A stretch of DNA of 42,503 bases, from positions 1 to 42,503 of the forward strand of contig JAQGHR010000154.1 of the NCBI GenBank assembly GCA_028291545.1, in the 5' to 3' direction. Source of the DNA: Planctomycetota bacterium (GTDB taxonomy: Bacteria; Planctomycetota; Planctomycetia; Isosphaerales; Isosphaeraceae). Made by a program: the position numbers and the translations under genes. Below the pieces are notes generated by a model. The model was not told the origin of the DNA. It ran no database searches and was given only the letters and a program-made list of their open reading frames with translations. Positions 23,167 to 30,725 of the stretch are shown one piece after another; within the stretch, counting starts at the first letter, position 1, and every line of letters begins with the position of its first letter.

Positions 23167-24162
23167 ATGAACGACGATCCCATCGCGGCGCTGACATCCC
23201 TCGAAGCCGCCGGGCTGGCCGCCTTCCACGAGGCGAAGTCACCGGCCGACGTCGAGGCGGCGCGGATCGAATTCCTCGGCCAGAAACAGGGGAAGATCAA
23301 GGCCGCGCAGGAGCGGCTGAAGTCGATCCCCAACGACGCCAAGCGCGCGTATGGCCAGCGGTTCAACGCCGTCAAGATGGCCCTCGAAGCCGCCTGCGAT
23401 TCGGCGAAAAGCCGCCTGGATCGGCCCGAATCCGTCGTCGGCGGGATCGACGTGACCCGTCCCGGTCACCCGCTGCCGAAACTCGGCCATCGCCACCCGC
23501 TGACGCAGACCGCCGAGGAGCTGATCGACCTCTTCGGCCGGTTCGGCTTCTCCGTCGCCCGCGGGCCGGAGGTAGAGGATACGTTCCACAACTTCGAGGC
23601 CCTGAACATCCCGGCCGTTCACCCGGCTCGCGATCCGTCCGACAATTTCTATCTGTCGGAAGACACGCTGCTCCGCTCGCAGACCAGCACCGTGCAGATC
23701 CGCGTGATGAAGAACCAGCCGCCCCCGGTGCGGGTCATCGCGATTGGGCGGGTGTATCGGCCGGACGAGGTGGATGCGACGCATTCCTTCATGTTCCACC
23801 AGGTCGAGGGGCTGATGGTGGACAAGGGCGTGACGATGGCCGACCTGAAATCGGTCCTCCGCATGTTCGCCCAGAGCTACCTCGGCGAGGACGTCAAGAT
23901 CCGCTTCCGCCCCAGCTTCTTCCCGTTCACCGAGCCCAGCGTCGAGGTGGACATGATGTGGCACGGCGGCGATCGCTGGGTCGAGATGGGCGGCGCGGGC
24001 ATGGTCGATCCCAACGTCTTCAAGGCCGTCGGTTACGACCCCGAGCTCGTCACCGGGTTCGCCTTCGGGCTGGGGATCGAGCGGCTCTGCATGCGCCGGC
24101 ACGGCATCGACGATATCCGCCTGCTGTACCAGAACGACGCCCGATTCCTCGCGCAGTTCTGA
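23167..24162 (+). CDS. pheS: Phenylalanine-tRNA ligase alpha subunit
   Basis: A 331-residue PheS, the normal length. The N-terminal coiled-coil arm runs over about 1-90 (EFLGQKQGKIKAAQERLK). Class II motif 2 is VRVIAIGRVYRPDEVDATHSFMFHQVEG and motif 3 is GFAFGLGIERLCMRRHGIDDIR. HPLTQTAEEL and FHNFEALNIPAVHPARD are further signatures. It forms the (alpha-beta)2 synthetase with PheT and charges tRNA-Phe. Start at 23167 (MNDDPIAAL); the preceding bases are repeat-derived and lack a good Shine-Dalgarno. Confidence 0.96.
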   Translation: MNDDPIAALTSLEAAGLAAFHEAKSPADVEAARIEFLGQKQGKIKAAQERLKSIPNDAKRAYGQRFNAVKMALEAACDSAKSRLDRPESVVGGIDVTRPGHPLPKLGHRHPLTQTAEELIDLFGRFGFSVARGPEVEDTFHNFEALNIPAVHPARDPSDNFYLSEDTLLRSQTSTVQIRVMKNQPPPVRVIAIGRVYRPDEVDATHSFMFHQVEGLMVDKGVTMADLKSVLRMFAQSYLGEDVKIRFRPSFFPFTEPSVEVDMMWHGGDRWVEMGGAGMVDPNVFKAVGYDPELVTGFAFGLGIERLCMRRHGIDDIRLLYQNDARFLAQF

Positions 24163-24196
24163 AGGGTTGTCGCTGCGGGCGAATTCAGCGGGAAGG

Positions 24197-24296
24197 GTTT
24201 CGCGCAGCGGCGGGGAGACGCGGAGGACGCATTGAATCCAGGGGGCAAATGCGGTTCTTCCTCCGATCTCTGCGTCTCCCCGCCGCTGCGTGAAAC
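24197..24296. repeat. Inverted pair of CACGCAGAG-type repeats after pheS
   Basis: The arms 24197-24225 and 24268-24296 match as inverted complements over 29 bases with 2 differences. The right arm ends GCGTCTCCCCGCCGCTGCG followed by TGAAAC. It is the same family as 3722-3800. It sits in the 264-base gap after pheS, where the pheS-pheT pair has been split. Confidence 0.85.
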
Positions 24297-24426
24297 GATT
24301 GCATTCTCCTCCATAAATCGCACTCTTTGGCCTCCTCTCCGCAGAAAAAGCATTACCGCCGCCCGACCGATCGAGTTACGATGGAATTAGGGCATTTCGG
24401 ACACAGCACTTCCCTGGGGTGAAGTC

Positions 24427-24669
24427 ATGGCGACCGAAACGGACAAGAGCAAGGTGATCGTGACGAGCTTGGGTGTGGCGGCCGGGGGCACCGCGGTCCA
24501 TCATCACGACTTCCCGGAGATCCGCGCCGAGGGGAACTCGGCGGCCGACGCGGCCGGGCAGCTCGTGAATCAGTTGACGCGTGCCCTGGACAGCGCACTC
24601 ACACACTGGCGCCGCGAAGCGGTCGAGCACGCCATAGCCGACGTGAAGAGCTTCGCCGAAAAGTCCTGA
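24427..24669 (+). CDS. Small hypothetical protein, 80 aa
   Basis: An 80-residue, soluble, protein-like sequence (MATETDKSKVIVTSLGVAAG...). It has a HHHDFPEIRAEG segment near 24-35 and a long C-terminal amphipathic helix. The ALTHWRREAVEHAIADV part is well formed. I recognise no family. Codon use is like the neighbours. It lies between pheS and the PqaA-like gene, within the disrupted translation cluster. The start has GGGGTGA upstream rather than a perfect Shine-Dalgarno. Confidence 0.55.
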   Translation: MATETDKSKVIVTSLGVAAGGTAVHHHDFPEIRAEGNSAADAAGQLVNQLTRALDSALTHWRREAVEHAIADVKSFAEKS

Positions 24670-24744
24670 CGACCGTTCCTCGATCCGATCCGAAATGAAA
24701 CCGCCGGCCTCATCTCTTCACTTCCCGACGAAGGGGACCTCTCC

Positions 24745-26082
24745 GTGAGCATGCGCGCCCGCACCATCCTCGTCCTGGGACTGCTCGCGGCCCCGGGATT
24801 CGCCGCGTCCGCCCGCGCCGACCTGGACGGCTTCATCAAGCAGCCCGACCCGTCGTTCGCCTGGAAAAGCCTGGGATCGAAGGAGATTCCGGGCGCCGGC
24901 AAGGCGTATCAGCTTTCGCTCACCTCGCAGACCTGGCAGGGCGCGCCCTGGACGCACCAGCTCCAGATCTTCGAGCCCGCTGAGATCAAGTACCCGGACG
25001 TCATGCTCCTGTTCATCACCGGGGGGAACAACCGGAACAAGTCGCCCGAGATGTACCGCAACGCCGAGGAAGGCTTCGCCCTGGCCCGCGCCTGCGGCGC
25101 CCGCGTGGCGGTGCTCCCCCAGGTGCCGAATCAACCCCTGATGGGCGATAAGGTCGAGGACGACCTGATCGCCGAGACCTTCGTCCGCTACCTCGCGACC
25201 AAGGACGAGACCCTTCCGCTCTTGCAGCCGATGGTCAAGTCGGCCGTCCGCGCGATGGACACCGTCCAGGCGTGGGCCAAGGCCGAAAACAAGCCCATCC
25301 CGAAGGGCTTCGTCGTCTCCGGCGCCTCCAAGCGCGGCTGGACCACCTGGCTGACCGGCGCCGTCGATCCTCGTGTGATCGCGATCGCCCCGATGGTCAT
25401 CCCCACGCTCAACATGAAGGCCCAGAACAAGCATCAGCTCGAAACCTGGGGCAAGTATTCCGAGCAGATCGACGATTACGTCCGCCGCGGACTCACGGAG
25501 GACATCGATCAGCCCGACCGCACCCAGCTCTGGAAGCTGATCGACCCGTTCACCTATCGCGATCGCCTCACGATGCCCAAGCTCCAGATCAACGGCACCA
25601 ACGACCCGTACTGGACGCTCGATTCCCTGAACCTCTACTGGAATGACCTCAAGGGCCCGAGCTACGTCGTCTATCTGCCGAACGCGGTGCATAACCTCAA
25701 GGAGCATCGCGACTGGGCGGTCAACGGCGTGGGAGCGCTGTTCCGCCATGTGGCGCTCGGCAAGAGCATGCCGCTTTTTTCCTGGGCGAATAGCGAGTCG
25801 GATTCCGGCGAGCCCCGTCTCACGGTCGTCTCGGATCTCCCGCCCAAGCGGATCCTCTTCTGGACGGCAATGTCTCCGTCGCTCGAATTCCGTAAGTCCG
25901 CATGGACCGCCAACGACCCCAACGGGACCGGCCCGAGGAATTCGAACGGATGGACCCGCAAGAACCCCTCGGACGGCCAGACCCTCGCGGTCTTCGCCGA
26001 CCTGACCTTTGACATCGACGGCCTGGAATATCACCTCTCGTCGCAGATCTCCATCTTCGGGCCGAAGGAGAAGAAGCCATGA
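24745..26082 (+). CDS. PqaA-like (PhoPQ-activated pathogenicity-related) secreted protein
   Basis: A 445-residue exported protein (signal residues 1-27, ending ASARA). The family core is an alpha/beta-hydrolase fold: MLLFITGGNNRNKSP (about 93-107), the nucleophile elbow VSGASKRGWTTWL, PMVIPTLNM, and INGTNDPYWTLDSL ahead of a histidine in PNAVHNL. Known in Salmonella as a PhoPQ-regulated gene, the family also occurs widely in planctomycetes with no proven reaction. I prefer the GTG at 24745, with AAGGGG 8 bases upstream, over the ATG at 24751. Its stop overlaps the next Uma2 start by 4 bases. Confidence 0.85.
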   Translation: MSMRARTILVLGLLAAPGFAASARADLDGFIKQPDPSFAWKSLGSKEIPGAGKAYQLSLTSQTWQGAPWTHQLQIFEPAEIKYPDVMLLFITGGNNRNKSPEMYRNAEEGFALARACGARVAVLPQVPNQPLMGDKVEDDLIAETFVRYLATKDETLPLLQPMVKSAVRAMDTVQAWAKAENKPIPKGFVVSGASKRGWTTWLTGAVDPRVIAIAPMVIPTLNMKAQNKHQLETWGKYSEQIDDYVRRGLTEDIDQPDRTQLWKLIDPFTYRDRLTMPKLQINGTNDPYWTLDSLNLYWNDLKGPSYVVYLPNAVHNLKEHRDWAVNGVGALFRHVALGKSMPLFSWANSESDSGEPRLTVVSDLPPKRILFWTAMSPSLEFRKSAWTANDPNGTGPRNSNGWTRKNPSDGQTLAVFADLTFDIDGLEYHLSSQISIFGPKEKKP

Positions 26083-26744
26083 GCACCGGCGTAGCGTCCG
26101 AGACGAGTTTGACCTCCTCCAACTCACCGACTTTGGACATCCGGGTCCAGCCCTCGCAAAACGGGGCTCAAATCTCGTCAGCGGAGTTCCGCCGGCACTT
26201 TACGGTGGCGGATTTCGAGAAGCTGCACGAACTCGGGTTTATCGACGAAGACGAGCAGCGATTCGAACTGCTAGACGGAGACCTGGTCCCGATGTCGCGT
26301 CCGCTCCCGCCGCATACTTCCTGCGTGAATCGGCTCACCCGATTGTTCGGGAAGCTTGGCGATCGCGCCTCGGTCGTCATCCAGAATCCAATCTTCCTGG
26401 GGGACATGACTCAGCCTCAGCCCGATATCACGCTCGCACGTTTACAGGAGGACGGCTACGAGCTGGGGCACCCTCAGCCCAAGGATATCTTCCTTGCCGT
26501 GGAGGTCATGGATTCGAGTCACTACAAGGATCGCGGCTACAAGCTCCCGCTCTATGCCCGGATGAACATCCGCGAGACATGGCTCGTCGACCTCCCAGGA
26601 GGCATGCTGGAAGTCTATCGCAAGCCCTTGAACGGCCTTTATACCGAGAGCCTGATCCTCCTTCGAGGCCACAAGATCTCTCCCGAAGCGTTTCCCGATC
26701 TCGTTCTCGCGGTCAGTTCGGTACTCAGCAGGGTGGAATCCTGA
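26079..26744 (+). CDS. Uma2 family nuclease-like protein (second)
   Basis: A 221-residue Uma2 protein. The characteristic parts are FEKLHELGFIDEDEQRFELLDGDLVPM, QPQPDITLARL with the catalytic aspartate, and IFLAVEVMDSSHYKDRGYKLPLYARM with the glutamate and lysine. It overlaps the PqaA-like gene by ATGA (26079-26082) and ends one base before the pheT ATG, so all three are likely translated from one message. It is quite different in sequence from the copy at 21429; these are not a recent duplication. Function unproven. Confidence 0.85.
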   Translation: MSTGVASETSLTSSNSPTLDIRVQPSQNGAQISSAEFRRHFTVADFEKLHELGFIDEDEQRFELLDGDLVPMSRPLPPHTSCVNRLTRLFGKLGDRASVVIQNPIFLGDMTQPQPDITLARLQEDGYELGHPQPKDIFLAVEVMDSSHYKDRGYKLPLYARMNIRETWLVDLPGGMLEVYRKPLNGLYTESLILLRGHKISPEAFPDLVLAVSSVLSRVES

Positions 26745-26745
26745 C

Positions 26746-28761
26746 ATGATCGTAAGCTGGAACTGGCTCTCGCAATATGTCCGCCTCGACATGCCCGTGG
26801 ACGTCTTGACCGAACGCCTCGCGCTGACGGGCCTGAACCACGAATCGACCGAGGAGGTCGGCGGCGATCTCGCGATCGACCTGGAGGTGACGAGCAATCG
26901 GCCGGATTGCCTCGGCCATCTGGGCGTGGCGCGGGAGGTCTCGGTCCTGTTCGGCAACGAGCTGAAGATCCCCGACCCGAGGCCGAAAACCTCGGGCGCG
27001 GCGGTCGAGACGTTCACGTCGGTCACGATCGAAGACCGGGCGCTCTGCCCGCAATTCACGGCGAGGGTGGTGAGCGGGGCGACCGTCAAGGAGAGCCCCT
27101 GGTGGATGCGGAAGCGGCTGGAGACGCTGGGCGTCCGGCCGATCTCGAACATCGTGGACGTGACCAATTACGTCATGTTCGAGTGTGGGCAGCCGCTGCA
27201 CGCCTATGACCTCGATACCCTGGCCGGCAAGCGGCTAGTCGTCCGCCGCGCCAGGCCGGGGGAAACGCTGGTCGCGATCAACGGCAAGACGTATGAGCTG
27301 TCGCCCGAGATGCTCGCGATCGCCGACGCCGAACGGCCCGTCGGCCTGGCGGGCGTGATGGGCGGGCTGGACACGGAGATCGGGCCGAAGACGAAGAACG
27401 TGCTGATCGAGGCCGCGCGGTTCGATGCCATGACGACCCGTCGCACGGGCCGGGCGCTGGGGCTCACCAGCGCGGCCGGCTATCGCTTCGAGAGGCCGAT
27501 CGACCCCGAACGGACCGAATGGGCGAGCCGCCGCGCCGCGGAATTGATCCTGGAGACGGCCGGGGGCGTGCTCCATCCGGGCGTGATCGACCTCGGCGCT
27601 CCCGTCCCGCCGCGACCGCCGATCATGCTGCGGCTCGATCAGATCCCGCGCGTCCTGGGGATCAAGATCGATCACGAGACCGTCGCCCGCATCCTGCTCG
27701 CGCTGGGCCTGAAGCCGGCGGGCGAGACGTTCACGAGCCTGGCGTTCCGGCCGCCAAGCTGGAGGTCGGACCTGGAACGGGAGATCGACCTGATCGAGGA
27801 AGTCGCCCGCATCCATGGCTACGAGCATATCCCCGAGGATCGGCCGGTCCCGCTGGCCAGGTCGTCGAAGGCGCGTCGAGAACGCGTGGAGACCGAGGTG
27901 CGCAGCGCCCTGACCGGGATGGGGTTCGACGAGGCCTGTACGTTCAGCCTCGTCTCAACGCCCGACTGGGAAATCCAGCCCAGCGGCGACCCGGTCCCCC
28001 CGCTTCGCGTCGAGCACTCGACCCGTAAGCGAGAAGTGACGCTCAGGCGCAGTCTCTCGCCCAGCCTGCTGCTGGCGCGCGGGTACAACGAGGCACACGG
28101 CAACCCGAACGCGGAATTCTTCGAGATCGCGAACGTCTATCTCCCCCGATCCGGGGCGCCGTTGCCCGACGAACCCGCCCGGCTGGCGATCGTCAGCGGC
28201 CGTGACTTCCTGGGGCTGAAGGGCGTGATCGAGGCGATGCTCAGGCGTCTCCATCTTACCGGCAAGCTCGAAGCACGGCCGAGCACGCATGCATTGTTCA
28301 CCCCGGGCCGGCAGGCCGACCTGACCTACGACGGCCGCCACTTCGGCACCTTAGGCGAGGTCGAACCCGCGCAGTTTGATGCCCATGGGCTGCGGTCTGC
28401 TTGCTCGGCGGCCGAACTCAGCTTCAATGTGCTCCTGGACGACGCGGAATTGATCCCCCAGTACCGCCCGACGGCCTCGTTCCCGGCCGTCGAGCGGGAT
28501 CTGTCCCTGGTCGTCGAGCAATCGCTGCCCTGGTCGGAACTGGCCGAGGCGGCCAGGCAGACGGCCGGGTCGTCGCTGGAGTCGCTCACCTTCCTGGACA
28601 CCTTCGCGGGCGGGAATTTGCCTCCCGGCCAGCATAGCCTCCATTTTGGCATGACCTTCCGCCATCCGGCGCGTACACTTACAGGAGAGGAAGTCGAACT
28701 CGCCGTGCAGCAGGTGATCGACGCCTGCGCGGCCCGGTTCGGTGCCTCGTTGCGAACCTGA
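26746..28761 (+). CDS. pheT: Phenylalanine-tRNA ligase beta subunit, short form
   Basis: A 671-residue PheT, about 120 residues shorter than the usual 790-800. The start MIVSWNWLSQYVRLDMPVDV and the B1 start are normal, but GLNHESTEEVG runs directly into IDLEVTSNRPDCLGHLGVAREV. The OB-fold (EMAP-like) tRNA-binding domain normally placed there is absent. B3/B4 (editing, with WMRKRLETLGVRPISNIVDV and VGLAGVMGG), B5 and the catalytic-like domain follow, and the C-terminal FDX-ACB domain (PAVERDLSLVV, LHFGMTFRHPARTLTGEEV) is present. It pairs with PheS, 2.6 kb upstream. Confidence 0.93.
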   Translation: MIVSWNWLSQYVRLDMPVDVLTERLALTGLNHESTEEVGGDLAIDLEVTSNRPDCLGHLGVAREVSVLFGNELKIPDPRPKTSGAAVETFTSVTIEDRALCPQFTARVVSGATVKESPWWMRKRLETLGVRPISNIVDVTNYVMFECGQPLHAYDLDTLAGKRLVVRRARPGETLVAINGKTYELSPEMLAIADAERPVGLAGVMGGLDTEIGPKTKNVLIEAARFDAMTTRRTGRALGLTSAAGYRFERPIDPERTEWASRRAAELILETAGGVLHPGVIDLGAPVPPRPPIMLRLDQIPRVLGIKIDHETVARILLALGLKPAGETFTSLAFRPPSWRSDLEREIDLIEEVARIHGYEHIPEDRPVPLARSSKARRERVETEVRSALTGMGFDEACTFSLVSTPDWEIQPSGDPVPPLRVEHSTRKREVTLRRSLSPSLLLARGYNEAHGNPNAEFFEIANVYLPRSGAPLPDEPARLAIVSGRDFLGLKGVIEAMLRRLHLTGKLEARPSTHALFTPGRQADLTYDGRHFGTLGEVEPAQFDAHGLRSACSAAELSFNVLLDDAELIPQYRPTASFPAVERDLSLVVEQSLPWSELAEAARQTAGSSLESLTFLDTFAGGNLPPGQHSLHFGMTFRHPARTLTGEEVELAVQQVIDACAARFGASLRT

Positions 28762-28795
28762 GACCGTCCTCCAGATCAGATGGTGATCGAGACCG

Positions 28796-29275
28796 ATGTT
28801 CGACAATCGTTGGGATAACTGGTCGGGCGACTTCGCCGAGTCGTTCGCGGCGAGCCTGCTGGACACCTCGGTGCGAGGGTACGTCCCGGAGATCCTTGCG
28901 CACTTCGGGGAATCCATTCGCGCGATCGACCCTGATTTCCCCGAGTCCGTCGCGGCGGGGAGCTTCGCGAAGGTGATGACCGAGTCGATGCCCCGGCTCG
29001 CCCTCCCCCACGCGGCCCGCGCCCAGGTCCCCGAGGTCATCGCCCGCTTCTTCGAATCGCTGCAAGACGCCGGGCGACTGGGCGACGGTGACGACTGGGC
29101 CGCCCAGATCCGCATCATCGGCGCTTCTTATCTCAATCGCCTGAAACCGGGCGGAGGCGTGCGCGGAGTCACGATCCGCAAAGCCGCCGCCGCGTCCCCC
29201 ATCGGACGCAACGACCTCTGCCCGTGCGGCTCGGGGAAGAAGTACAAGAAGTGCTGCCTGGGCAGTGCGGCGTGA
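28796..29275 (+). CDS. SEC-C motif protein
   Basis: A 159-residue protein whose last 25 residues form a SEC-C zinc motif (NDLCPCGSGKKYKKCC), like the C-terminus of SecA. The N-terminal 130 residues are helical and unrecognised, although VPEILAHFGESIRAIDPDFPE and VPEVIARFFESLQDAG suggest two related helical units. SEC-C ends bind zinc and often dock on SecB or ribosomes. It follows pheT by 34 bases and precedes a strong terminator, so it is probably the last gene of that transcript. Confidence 0.75.
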   Translation: MFDNRWDNWSGDFAESFAASLLDTSVRGYVPEILAHFGESIRAIDPDFPESVAAGSFAKVMTESMPRLALPHAARAQVPEVIARFFESLQDAGRLGDGDDWAAQIRIIGASYLNRLKPGGGVRGVTIRKAAAASPIGRNDLCPCGSGKKYKKCCLGSAA

Positions 29276-29340
29276 GTGCGGTTCTGTGATTGAGGTCGTC
29301 CGGTCGGGCGGGCATGGCCCCACAATCCCGGACCACAACA

Positions 29341-29388
29341 ACGCGAGCGGGCCGGCGTCCTGAAACCAGGATGCCGGCCCGCTCGCGT
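29341..29388. terminator. Long stem-loop between convergent genes
   Basis: A 22-base stem (29341-29362 with 29367-29388) closed by an AAAC loop, broken only by one G-T position. The arm begins ACGCGAGCGGGCCGGCG. It lies 65 bases past the SEC-C gene and 27 bases past the end of the minus-strand DUF1328 gene, so it can serve both. There is no T-tract on either side. Confidence 0.75.
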
Positions 29389-29414
29389 GATGTCTATCCC
29401 AGGCCCGGGGTGGG

Positions 29415-29591
29415 TTACAGCCTCGGCCCATCGAGGACGCGTCTGCCGGCGATCAGGGAGATCACGAACAGGACGAGGAACACCAGGGCGAGGAATCGAG
29501 CGATGTACATCGCCGTGCCCTCGGTGTTGTAGAAGCCGAAAGCACCGGCAATCAATGCAATGATGAAGAAGATCAGCGCCCAGCGTAGCAT
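29415..29591 (-). CDS. DUF1328 family small membrane protein
   Basis: A 58-residue protein, MLRWALIFFIIALIAGAFGF then NTEGTAMYIARFLALVFLVL and ending IAGRRVLDGPRL. The two-helix layout with the MLRWALIF-IIALIAG start is diagnostic of DUF1328 (YtjA-like) proteins, small stress-linked inner-membrane proteins. A GAAAGGACC-type ribosome binding region lies upstream on the minus strand. It follows the CsbD gene by 83 bases in the same direction and is probably co-transcribed with it. Confidence 0.88.
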   Translation of the reverse strand: MLRWALIFFIIALIAGAFGFYNTEGTAMYIARFLALVFLVLFVISLIAGRRVLDGPRL

Positions 29592-29674
29592 CGGAAGGTC
29601 CTATCTTGAGGGGAACGAGGGGGTTCAAAGACGAGGTCGAGCCATCGGACCCGACCCCGGACTCTCGGGGACAC

Positions 29675-30097
29675 TTAGCGTGAGCGAATCGCGACGCCGA
29701 CCACCAATCCGACGGCGAGGCCGATCCCGAAGGCGGCCGCGACCGACTGCGCCGGGCGATGACGGACCAGATCCTCGGCCATCTCGTAGCGTTCGCGGGC
29801 GTAATCGCCGGCCTGACCGTAGCTATCGCGGAGACGCTCGCCGGTGTTGGCGGCGAAGTCCCGGGCTTTCTCGGCCGCGCCGCTGATGGCCGAACCGCCG
29901 CCGGAAGTCAGAGACGTGAAGAACTTCTCGATCGCCTCGCGACCCTCGCCGGTCTTCTGCTGGATCTTGCCGACAACCTGGTCGATGTTGCCGCCGGAGA
30001 TGTTCAGGTCGTCATCGGTGAGCTGGCCCCACTTCTCCTTGACCTTGCCCTTGAGCTGATTCCACTGCCCCTGAAGTTCCTGCGCGTTGATCGCCAT
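29675..30097 (-). CDS. CsbD domain fused to a DUF883-like membrane tail
   Basis: A 140-residue protein. Residues about 4-60 are a CsbD domain (QGQWNQLKGKVKEKWGQLTDDDL). CsbD proteins are small, general-stress proteins. Residues about 85-115 form an amphipathic helix (TGERLRDSYGQAGDYARERY). Residues 118-138 are a glycine-rich membrane helix preceded by VRHRPAQS, the same layout as E. coli YqjD/ElaB. CsbD is usually alone and soluble, so this fusion would tether it to the membrane. A sigma-54-like element lies 82 bases upstream. The start has GAGGAGC at good distance. Confidence 0.85.
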   Translation of the reverse strand: MAINAQELQGQWNQLKGKVKEKWGQLTDDDLNISGGNIDQVVGKIQQKTGEGREAIEKFFTSLTSGGGSAISGAAEKARDFAANTGERLRDSYGQAGDYARERYEMAEDLVRHRPAQSVAAAFGIGLAVGLVVGVAIRSR

Positions 30098-30178
30098 GAG
30101 AAGCTCCTCTCGTCTTGGTCTTTCGGTCCATCCCGATCCGGCCGTCCGGCCGTCGTCTCACTGAGGGACGAACAATGA

Positions 30179-30194
30179 GCAACCGGAATGCCAA
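30179..30194 (-). promoter_or_regulatory. Sigma-54 promoter of the CsbD gene
   Basis: On the minus strand the sequence is TTGGCATTCCGGTTGC. The GG (30191-30192) and GC (30179-30180) doublets are separated by exactly 10 bases, and both TTGGCA and TTGC match the -24/-12 consensus. The distance to the CsbD start is about 82 bases. Confidence 0.7.
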
Positions 30195-30242
30195 GTCGAA
30201 GGTGTTCTGCGATTATTTGTTCGCATGGGAAACCGTAGGCGC

Positions 30243-30281
30243 AAAAAAAGACGCCGCTCGGCTCTCGCCGGACAGCGTCTT
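30243..30281 (-). terminator. Intrinsic terminator of the first lipoprotein gene
   Basis: On the minus strand, AAGACGC (complement of 30275-30281) pairs with GCGTCTT, which runs into a T7 tract (30243-30249 as A's on the plus strand). It is a classical Rho-independent terminator 27 bases after the lipoprotein stop. Confidence 0.85.
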
Positions 30282-30307
30282 GTTCATTCCGTCGATCCGA
30301 GGCCGGA

Positions 30308-30499
30308 TTACTTGGGGGCGGCCGGGGCGGCGCCGCCGTCACCGGTCTTCGTGGTCTTGGTCTCGGAGCTCGTCGTGGTCGAGCCTTCGGGGCCCTTCTT
30401 CTCGACCGTGACCTTTTCCTTCTCGGTATCGCCGCAACCGATGAGCCCAACCGGGGCGAAGACACCAAGAGCCAGAGCCAGGATCCATGCGCGCTTCAT
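30308..30499 (-). CDS. Small lipoprotein, 63 aa
   Basis: A 63-residue lipoprotein. The signal MKRAWILALALGVFAPVGLI ends in a lipobox with acylated cysteine 22 (LIGCGD). The mature part is about 40 charged, Thr/Ser/Gly residues ending AAPAAPK, with no fold visible. It is paralogous in layout to the next gene (30726): both start MKR, have GVFAPVGLIGCG or LLAPAVLVGCG and end in AAxPK. Entericidin-like size and build suggest a stress or envelope role. A near-perfect sigma-54 element lies about 100 bases upstream and an intrinsic terminator downstream. Confidence 0.8.
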   Translation of the reverse strand: MKRAWILALALGVFAPVGLIGCGDTEKEKVTVEKKGPEGSTTTSSETKTTKTGDGGAAPAAPK

Positions 30500-30599
30500 C
30501 GTAGTCGTCTCTCTCGGGGTTAGACGGGCCGGGAACGCAGTCATCTCTAGTACGGCGAGCGGCGCCCGTTGCAGCAAAGAATTCTCTGAAGTTTTTAGT

Positions 30600-30615
30600 G
30601 CAAGCGCAGTGCCAA
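30600..30615 (-). promoter_or_regulatory. Sigma-54 promoter of the first lipoprotein gene
   Basis: On the minus strand: TTGGCACTGCGCTTGC. GG (30612-30613) and GC (30600-30601) are 10 bases apart, with the full TTGGCAC and TTGC bases. This is one of the two best matches in the window. It sits 101 bases from the start codon. Confidence 0.75.
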
Positions 30616-30653
30616 CCTCCAAGGATTCGTTTTTTTGGGTCCCGCGCAAGAAA

Positions 30654-30685
30654 AACGCCCCCCGAGTTATTCACCCGGAGGGCGT
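30654..30685 (-). terminator. Intrinsic terminator of the second lipoprotein gene
   Basis: On the minus strand the stem AACGCCCTCCGGG / CTCGGGGGGCGTT is followed by a TTTTT tract. It ends the 30726 gene before the promoter of the next. Confidence 0.8.
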
Positions 30686-30725
30686 TCGCGATCACGAATC
30701 GACGTGCCCCGATCGGGGCGTCCAT

